A stretch of DNA of 33,494 nucleotides from a virus, in IMG/VR virus record IMGVR_UViG_3300046810_000265, positions 1 through 33,494 of that record; one strand, 5' to 3'. Below, in pieces: positions 23,431 to 28,970 of the stretch. Within the stretch, counting starts at the first letter, position 1; each line of letters starts with the position of its first letter. A program made the translations under genes and the position numbers. A model generated the notes under the pieces. That model searched no databases, was not told the DNA's origin, and was given only the letters and a program-made list of their open reading frames with translations.

Positions 23431-25488
23431 ATGCTCTATTCAATCGAAGTCAAAGAAGCCGCCAAACGCCTCTATCTGCGTCGCTGCAAGCCGAGAGAGA
23501 TTCAGGCGCAGCTCAAGCTGCCGAATATCCGCATCGTCTATTACTGGATCGCCAAGGGCGGCTGGGACGAGATGTTGTCGGATGAGGAACCGCTGACCGC
23601 GGTCAGCCGGCGAATCACCCTGATCTTGGAGAAAGCGGCCACCCTGACCAAAGGCGAGCTAGACGAACTTGACCGACTCACGACCGTCCGCGATCGGCTG
23701 TTGAAACAGTCCGCCAAGCCGTTGCCGGCAATGACCACTGATGCTGGGTCGGATAACCCGGGAGAGCAGCGGGGACAGCGTGGGGAACGTCGGGAGCGAG
23801 GCGAGAAGAGGGGCCGGAAGCGCGAGAAGAAAGTAAAAAACGACGTCAGTGAACTGACCGAAGTGGACTTCCTCGATAAGTTCATCAGCAAGATGTACGG
23901 CTATCAAAAGGATCTGTTCGCGGCCAAACAGAACCCGCTGACTTGCCGAATTCGAAACATCCTCAAAAGCCGCCAGGTGGGGCTGACCTACTACTTTGCC
24001 GGCGAAGCGTTCATGGACGCCGTGCTCACCGGTGACAACCAGATTTTCCTGTCGGCAAGCCGCGCCCAGTCCGAGATTTTCCGTAGTTACATCATCGCAT
24101 TCGCACAAGAATGGTTTGGCCTGGAGCTGACCGGCAACCCGATTGTGTTGAGCAAAGACGGCAAACCATGGGCCGAGCTGCGTTTTCTCAGTACCAACAG
24201 CAGCACCGCCCAAGGTCACCACGGCCATGTTTACATCGACGAATATTTCTGGATTCGTGACTTCGAAAAACTGAACACCGTTGCCAGTGCCATGGCAACA
24301 CACAAGAAGTGGCGCAAGACCTACTTTTCAACACCGAGCGCGGTATCGCACCAGGCCTACCCATTTTGGTCCGGCGAGAAGTTTCGCAATGGCAAACACA
24401 AAAGCGCCAAAGATCCATGGCCAAGCGAAAAACAAATTGCCGCTGGTGCCCGCTGCCCCGATGGTCAATGGCGCCAGGTCATCACCATCCTCGACGCGAT
24501 CGCCGGCGGTTGTGATCGGTTCGACCTGGAGCAGCTGCGGCTGGAGTTTGACGGCGACAAATTTGAACAGTTGTTCATGTGCAAGTTTATCGACAGCACT
24601 CAGAGCGCCTTTTCCCTGCCGGATCTGGAACGCTGCTACTCCGACCTGGCCTTGTGGACGGACTACGATCCCGACGAATCCCGCCCCTTCGGTAACAGCC
24701 CCGTGTGGATCGGATACGACCCCAGCCGTACGCGCGACGACGCCAGTTGCGTGGTCGTTGCCCCACCGCTGGAGCCTGGTGCCAAGTTCAGGATTCTGGA
24801 AAAGCACAGCTGGCGCGGGCAGTCGTTCAAGTACCAGGCCGAGCAGGTCAAGAAACTTACCGAGCGTTTCAACGTGCAACACATCGGTATCGATACCACC
24901 GGCATCGGCTACGGCGTGTTTGACCTGGTGCGCGACTTTTACCCGCGCGCGACTTCGATTCACTACAGCCTCGAAACGAAAAACACCTTGGTACTTAAAG
25001 CGCAGGACACGATTCAGGGCAGCCGGATCGAATGGGATGCCGGCTGGAACGACATCGCTCAAGCCTTCCTGACCATCAAGCGCGGCACCACGGGTGGCGG
25101 GCAAGTTACCTACAGCGCATCGCGTACCGACGCCTCGGGCCATGCCGATATTGCCTGGGCGATCATGCACGCCCTGGCCCACGAACCCCTCAATACCAAC
25201 AAGCAGCGGCGTAGCAGCTACTCAATGACTGGATCAGCAAACAATGGCTCGAAAAAAGCGGCAGCAAAAACCGGAAACCAAAGCTCCCGGGCAAGCGCGG
25301 ATGTTTTCATTCGGCGCACCCGAACAGGTACTGAGCGAAAACATCGGGCAATACCTGGGCGTGTTTGCCACGCACGACGGCCGGATCTACACACCACCAG
25401 TTTCGCGCCAGGGGTTGGCCAAATTGCTGCGCGCCAATGCGCACCACGGCGCCATTCCCGGGTTCAAGCGCAATTTGCTGCTGCGTGA
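23431..25488 (+). CDS. P: Terminase large subunit P (gpP), ATPase
   Basis: Starting at ATG 23431 (MLYSIEVKEAAKRLYLRRCKP; an ATG at 23377 would add 18 residues) the frame gives 685 residues against 590 in P2. Residues about 1-45 are a helix-turn-helix-like DNA/gpM-binding part; a basic linker (RGERRERGEKRGRKREKK) follows; the ATPase part has KSRQVGLT (Walker A-like) and VYIDEYFW (Walker B); the C-terminal nuclease part has IGYDPSRTRDDAS and IGIDTTGIG. It translocates DNA into the head. The last ~80 residues overlap the portal gene by 245 bp and look like the shadow of that gene, so the true end or a lost stop is in doubt. Confidence 0.92.
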   Translation: MLYSIEVKEAAKRLYLRRCKPREIQAQLKLPNIRIVYYWIAKGGWDEMLSDEEPLTAVSRRITLILEKAATLTKGELDELDRLTTVRDRLLKQSAKPLPAMTTDAGSDNPGEQRGQRGERRERGEKRGRKREKKVKNDVSELTEVDFLDKFISKMYGYQKDLFAAKQNPLTCRIRNILKSRQVGLTYYFAGEAFMDAVLTGDNQIFLSASRAQSEIFRSYIIAFAQEWFGLELTGNPIVLSKDGKPWAELRFLSTNSSTAQGHHGHVYIDEYFWIRDFEKLNTVASAMATHKKWRKTYFSTPSAVSHQAYPFWSGEKFRNGKHKSAKDPWPSEKQIAAGARCPDGQWRQVITILDAIAGGCDRFDLEQLRLEFDGDKFEQLFMCKFIDSTQSAFSLPDLERCYSDLALWTDYDPDESRPFGNSPVWIGYDPSRTRDDASCVVVAPPLEPGAKFRILEKHSWRGQSFKYQAEQVKKLTERFNVQHIGIDTTGIGYGVFDLVRDFYPRATSIHYSLETKNTLVLKAQDTIQGSRIEWDAGWNDIAQAFLTIKRGTTGGGQVTYSASRTDASGHADIAWAIMHALAHEPLNTNKQRRSSYSMTGSANNGSKKAAAKTGNQSSRASADVFIRRTRTGTERKHRAIPGRVCHARRPDLHTTSFAPGVGQIAARQCAPRRHSRVQAQFAAA

Positions 25489-26266
25489 ATACATCCCGTC
25501 GGAAGGGTGCTCTATCGCGACCATGAGCCGCGCGGCGCTCGACTTTATGGTTTTCGGCGAAGCGTATTTCCTACGCAATCGAAACGCCTTTGACCAAGTG
25601 CTGGAGATGGAACACCTGCCGACAATCAACATGCGGGTCAAAGTGGATGGTGGTTTTGTAATGCTGCTCCCGGACGGCAAGGAAGTGGAGTTCGACCAGG
25701 ATGAGATCGAGCACGTCATGAACTACGACGTGGAACAGAACATCTACGGCGTGCCTGATTATCTGGGCGGCATGCAGGCGCTGCTGCTCAACGAAGCGGC
25801 AACTCTGTTCCGCCGGCGCTACTACAGCAACGGCGCCCACGCGGGCTACATCTTCTACACCAATGACCCGAACCTGAGCGAGGACGACGAGGACGAACTG
25901 AAGGCCCAGATAACCGCCAGCAAAGGTGTGGGTAATTTCCGCTCGATGTTCGTCAACATCCCGGGCGGGGCTAAGGAGGCGATCCAGATTATTCCGGTGG
26001 GGGACTTCCAGGCGAAAGACGAGCTGGAGAAGGTTAAGAACATCACTCGCAATGACGTCATTGCCGCGTGGCGGATGAACCCGGCGTTGGCCGGGATCAT
26101 CCCGGAAAATAGCGGGGGATTCGGCGATATCGAAAAGATTGACCGGGTTTACACCAACAATGAGATTCGACCGATCTGCCAGCTGTTTGATCAGATGAAT
26201 GACAGTTTGCGACCAGACCGGCGCATTGCATGGCGCGAAGTTGTCGAGCCACGCGCCGCCGATTGA
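25244..26266 (+). CDS. Q: Portal protein Q (gpQ)
   Basis: A 340-residue protein, almost the length of P2 gpQ (344). It carries the family pattern: ARMFSFGAPEQVL near the start, HHGAIPGFKRNLL, FMVFGEAYFLRNRN, IYGVPDYLGGMQALLLNEAATLFRRRYY in outline and WRMNPALAGIIPENSGGFGDIEKI near the C-terminus. Twelve copies form the dodecameric portal vertex. Its start lies inside the terminase frame (245-bp overlap), an unusual extent; the ATG at 25244 is supported by the protein pattern. Confidence 0.93.
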   Translation: MARKKRQQKPETKAPGQARMFSFGAPEQVLSENIGQYLGVFATHDGRIYTPPVSRQGLAKLLRANAHHGAIPGFKRNLLLREYIPSEGCSIATMSRAALDFMVFGEAYFLRNRNAFDQVLEMEHLPTINMRVKVDGGFVMLLPDGKEVEFDQDEIEHVMNYDVEQNIYGVPDYLGGMQALLLNEAATLFRRRYYSNGAHAGYIFYTNDPNLSEDDEDELKAQITASKGVGNFRSMFVNIPGGAKEAIQIIPVGDFQAKDELEKVKNITRNDVIAAWRMNPALAGIIPENSGGFGDIEKIDRVYTNNEIRPICQLFDQMNDSLRPDRRIAWREVVEPRAAD

Positions 26267-26310
26267 GGTGTCGCAAGCGTTAGTGGTAGCGGTGCTTCTT
26301 GAGTAGAATA

Positions 26311-26326
26311 GTGTGTATACATACAC
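26311..26326. promoter_or_regulatory. Operator-like element upstream of the late activator
   Basis: gtgtgtatacatacac lies 18 bp before the activator start. Its right part TACATACAC is identical to 31891-31899 in the repressor/early control region, and it contains the palindrome TGTATACA. I interpret it as a repressor operator or promoter overlap; see findings. Confidence 0.5.
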
Positions 26327-26343
26327 CTTGGGGAAGGGGCGCA

Positions 26344-26604
26344 ATGCGGATTACATGCAGGGACTGTGGTGGAAAGGCACTGATTGGCTCGCGGGAAAAC
26401 ATGTCGCTGGAGTACGCAAAGTTGTACTGCCAGTGCCTGAATCCACATTGCGGGCACTCTTTCGTTATGAGCCTCACTTATTCGCACCCGTTGCGCCCGT
26501 CAGCGTCGTCGGTCGATCAGCTGATTTTCGATCGACTGCGCGCAATGCCGATTGCTCAGCAGCAACAATTGTTCGATCAGCTTAGTTTGACTCCCGCCTG
26601 TTAA
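26344..26604 (+). CDS. ogr: Late gene activator, Ogr/Delta zinc finger family
   Basis: An 86-residue protein from the ATG at 26344, preceded by GGGGAAGGGGCGCA. It has CRDC at 5-8 and CLNPHC at 31-36, the C2-C2 pattern of Ogr/Delta/B zinc-binding activators, in the same place as in P2 Ogr (CPLC ... CQNVNC), followed by the HSFVMSLTYSHPL segment, which resembles the conserved TF-TYE region. It should bind upstream of late promoters and contact RNA polymerase alpha. Its location just past the portal gene differs from P2, where ogr follows D. Confidence 0.9.
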   Translation: MRITCRDCGGKALIGSRENMSLEYAKLYCQCLNPHCGHSFVMSLTYSHPLRPSASSVDQLIFDRLRAMPIAQQQQLFDQLSLTPAC

Positions 26605-26788
26605 ACACCTCGCCAAGTTCTCTTGAGCATTCCAGTAATCGACCGTGACTCCAAGTCATGGTCGCTACAACTCCGCCGCTTTCTTCTTCGTCCAGTGGTC
26701 TCGCACCGACTGATACGCTCAATGAGATTATTACCTTCGCAACTTCCTCGATGATGTCTCTTGTTTGGATAATAGTTCGCTCGTCCAT
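26582..26788 (-). CDS. Small protein of unknown function, 68 residues
   Basis: An acidic protein (MDERTIIQTRDIIEEVAKVIISLSVSVGARPLDEEE in outline) with GGAG about ten bases before the ATG at 26788, which supports translation. It converges with the activator gene and overlaps its end by 23 bp. It has no recognised family; the N-terminal part looks helical and amphipathic. Confidence 0.6.
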   Translation of the reverse strand: MDERTIIQTRDIIEEVAKVIISLSVSVGARPLDEEESGGVVATMTWSHGRLLECSRELGEVFNRRESN

Positions 26789-27270
26789 TTCAATGGCTCC
26801 ATGCTGGGCGGGTCAGATGCGGCGCACTTTACTTATTTGAAATTTAGATTGTCAAATAATATTTTCTGGAGGTTTGGTGCTCTTTTAAGTTCCTGATAAA
26901 TCCAAGCTACACCGTTCCTGTGTCCGTTGGAAGCCCATGGCAGAGCGCTTAATCGATAATTTTCGGGGTTGGATTATTGACTTGGCGGAGTAGTGTCTTT
27001 CATGCGATCGCACAAATACGACGATTATGATTACGCACGAAAGTATAGTTTCATGCATACGTACTTACATACGTAAGGAAGGTTTTTTAATTAAGGTATC
27101 GATAGATGTTGGGGGGCAGTGCGGGTAATTGCGAATGTTTAGCTAAACTTTCGCAGGGTTGTGCTGCTAATTGGGTTTTAGTGCTGCGTTTAATATTGAA
27201 GCTGATAAAGCATGAATCTACAAATTCATGCATTAGCTAGGATGCGTGCAATGTTCGAATTGCAGAATGG
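26789..27270. other. Long non-coding region with several dyads (possible cos/regulatory region)
   Basis: No convincing gene lies here. Elements seen: repeated CATACGTA at 27056-27063 and 27068-27075 (12 bp apart); a 24-bp imperfect palindrome at 27131-27154 (gcgaatgtttag and ctaaactttcgc, 11 of 12 paired); an inverted repeat CATGAAT/ATTCATG at 27211-27230; a G6 tract at 27111-27116. In P2 the cos site lies between the portal gene and the replication region, and this is the corresponding interval, so cos may be here. I cannot identify the nick sites. Confidence 0.45.
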
Positions 27271-27271
27271 G

Positions 27272-27293
27272 AAAGGGCGCCGAAGCGCCCTTT
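27272..27293 (-). terminator. Hairpin terminator of the early operon
   Basis: AAAGGGCGC and GCGCCCTTT pair perfectly; in the minus-strand RNA the loop is UUCG closed by C-G, an extra-stable tetraloop. It follows the end of the last early gene (27335) by about 40 bp. The T run after the stem is short. Confidence 0.7.
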
Positions 27294-27334
27294 AATGAGT
27301 GAAATGTGCAGAAGGATTTTAGCGGCTAAAAATG

Positions 27335-27577
27335 TTACGGCTGGTTACGCGACAGCGGGAAGGTGATGACTCCGTATCTTCGATGCCCTTGCAGATCTTC
27401 GAACGCAGCGACAACGAAATCACGCGGTAATGGAATGTGCGCCACTCCGTTGCCGGTATCGTGGTGGAGCAGGGTGGTTGCCTCTACCAGGTGAAAGTCG
27501 GCGGGTAGCTCCATCTGTTTCCTTGCGTCGTCATATTGGGCGTCACTGATTGCGAAAAATTGGCCATCGATCAGCAT
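27335..27577 (-). CDS. Early-region protein of unknown function, 80 residues
   Basis: A small protein with AAGGAG eight bases before its ATG and a 7-bp overlap with the upstream gene, so it is well supported as translated. It shows LIDGQFFAISDAQYDDARKQ and a beta-rich second half (DFVVAAFEDLQGHRRYGVITF). No family recognised. Last gene of the early operon. Confidence 0.65.
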   Translation of the reverse strand: MLIDGQFFAISDAQYDDARKQMELPADFHLVEATTLLHHDTGNGVAHIPLPRDFVVAAFEDLQGHRRYGVITFPLSRNQP

Positions 27578-27852
27578 GCGTTTGCTCCTTGTTGTACCGC
27601 GTATGGTTTGGCAAGTAGTTGCGCGACGACATCCGCGTCACGATCGGACAGCTCGCCGAGGTTGTGGGCCATTGAGGCCAGGCTTTCAAGACGCTGGCGG
27701 GCGTCTGGCGTTTTGTGAATCTGGTAGCTGATCAGGGCGGCGCCGATCACGGCTATCGCCAACAATGGGCGTGGCGGTTTGAAGGCTTTACTGGCTTGCT
27801 CCGGCAGTGTGATAGCCTTGCTACCGCTGCTGCTTGGGTGCTGTGCTTGCAT
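27571..27852 (-). CDS. Small membrane-anchored protein, 93 residues
   Basis: The start is ATG 27852 with AGGAG about ten bases upstream (an upstream start at 27906 would precede that site and is less likely). Residues about 30-48 form one hydrophobic segment (PLLAIAVIGAALISYQI) flanked by Lys/Arg/Pro on the N-side, followed by a helical C-terminal domain (RQRLESLASMAHNLGELSDRDADVVAQLL). A single-pass inner-membrane protein of unknown role in the early operon. Confidence 0.65.
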   Translation of the reverse strand: MQAQHPSSSGSKAITLPEQASKAFKPPRPLLAIAVIGAALISYQIHKTPDARQRLESLASMAHNLGELSDRDADVVAQLLAKPYAVQQGANAC

Positions 27853-27914
27853 GGTGTTGCTCCTCTTGTGGTGGTTGGTGTCGGGGAGGTGCGAACTCCT
27901 CGACACCGTCTCTA

Positions 27915-28166
27915 TTACGCCTGCCGTAATTGGCTTGCCGTGAACACCGGGCGCTGCTCACAGCGCACCTCAAACAATCCCAAGTCATGGCCGTCTACGT
28001 CCTGCATATGCACGACGGTGACGAACGTTGGTGTGTCTTCCGGGTGATCCCTCCAGTGCGCGGCAGCGGCCAGCTCGGCTAGATCCTCTGCCGTGCGTTG
28101 ATCGACATAGCTGGACGGCAATGGCAGCTCGCCGGGGAGCGCGTTGGCGACATAGCGAATAATCAC
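27915..28166 (-). CDS. Early-region protein of unknown function, 83 residues
   Basis: The start is GTG 28166, overlapping the stop of the upstream gene by four bases (GTGA), with GGAGG in front. The product (starting MIIRYVANALPGELPLPSSY) has an Ala/Glu-rich helix (AEDLAELAAAAHWRD) followed by beta strands (TFVTVVHMQDVDGHDLGLFEV). No family recognised. Confidence 0.65.
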   Translation of the reverse strand: MIIRYVANALPGELPLPSSYVDQRTAEDLAELAAAAHWRDHPEDTPTFVTVVHMQDVDGHDLGLFEVRCEQRPVFTASQLRQA

Positions 28167-28471
28167 TGCGCCCCTCCTTGAACCTGTTGCACCAGGTGAA
28201 CCACGAAGTAGGAAGGAATGCCCGTGTAAATTCCCAGCCTCTCTAACTCCCTCGCAGCTCTGATTTGGAACGGGGTGCACTCGTCGGCCAAGAACTGTTT
28301 GGCGCCGGACGCAGCCGCCCGAGTGATCTGATCAACGAAGAATGGGGATGTGCACTGCGCGCCAATGACGATAGGCGCGTCGATCCCCTGCGCTTTCAGT
28401 TCGGCTTGAATGGCCAGCAGCCGCGTGGTTTTGCCTGTGGCTGGGCCGCCAGTGATGACTTGTACTTGCAT
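28163..28471 (-). CDS. Miniature P-loop NTPase-like protein, 102 residues
   Basis: Starts at ATG 28471 with AAGGAG about ten bases upstream. Residues 8-16 are GGPATGKTT, a clear Walker A motif; LADE at 61-64 could be the Walker B. The length is far below a full AAA+ or RecA core. It contains IVIGAQCTSPFFVDQITRAAASGAK and ends in VVHLVQQVQGG. Likely a nucleotide-binding early protein; substrate unknown. Its translation start shares 19 identical bases with that of the gene at 27852. Confidence 0.75.
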   Translation of the reverse strand: MQVQVITGGPATGKTTRLLAIQAELKAQGIDAPIVIGAQCTSPFFVDQITRAAASGAKQFLADECTPFQIRAARELERLGIYTGIPSYFVVHLVQQVQGGAQ

Positions 28472-28539
28472 GGTGTTGCTCCTTTTTTCGCTGGTTGAAT
28501 CAGGCTCCGCGCCTGAAGAAATGTCGGGTGTGCCCCGGC

Positions 28540-28970
28540 GTACCCCGGAACATCCGGAACAATTAAAAGTGAATGGCCGCTGGCCCACGGTTTACGGGAC
28601 TTTCAGCGTGTTCAGCACTTGGATGAATGAGGCGGAACATTCCAGAACAGCTTTTCTGCAATCTCGCCTGTAGGCCGTGTACTACGTGGGTTTGCGTGGT
28701 GTTCCAGGAATTGGTGGTGGCGGAACACTTATGGAACAGCGAATGAAAAGTTGTTCCGGTGCGTTCCAGCGTGTTCCGGTCTGAGGTAACAGAGGGGTGG
28801 CTGTTAGCTATCTGTTTTTTATAGATATTTTTCTTATAGATATTAATGTTCCAGATGTTCCCCTTGTTCATTGGCAACCCACGCATTTGCCAGAAAACAC
28901 TGTTGCCCCCCCACACACGTAGTTTTATCCCCAGGACGTTCATCAAGATTTGCTCCCCTTCCGGAACAGC
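28540..28970. repeat. Iteron-like cluster with AT-rich tract, candidate replication origin
   Basis: GGAAC or its complement GTTCC occurs twelve times: 28547, 28556, 28634, 28701, 28722, 28733, 28753, 28763, 28773, 28848, 28857 and 28963. Eleven of the twelve extend to GGAACA, most preceded by C-C or C-T (consensus CYGGAACA). Less than one pair-strand match is expected by chance. A 40-bp AT-rich tract at about 28811-28848 (with two tatagatatt-like copies) lies between the subgroups and could be the unwinding element. It directly follows the primase-helicase gene. Confidence 0.7.

Noticed and set aside
24328-25182. A 284-residue minus-strand open frame inside the terminase gene
   Set aside because: The plus-strand terminase with ATPase and nuclease motifs accounts for this DNA; no independent evidence for the antisense frame.
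27106-27240. A 44-residue plus-strand reading frame with AAGG upstream
   Set aside because: The protein looks unremarkable, it runs through two dyads of the non-coding region, and there is no gene partner; evidence is too weak.
28563-28943. A 126-residue minus-strand reading frame overlapping the primase-helicase stop
   Set aside because: It coincides with the iteron cluster; its composition (Trp, His, Asn, Thr mixed, low similarity to any protein pattern) looks like non-coding DNA, and the repeated GGAAC elements explain its sequence better.
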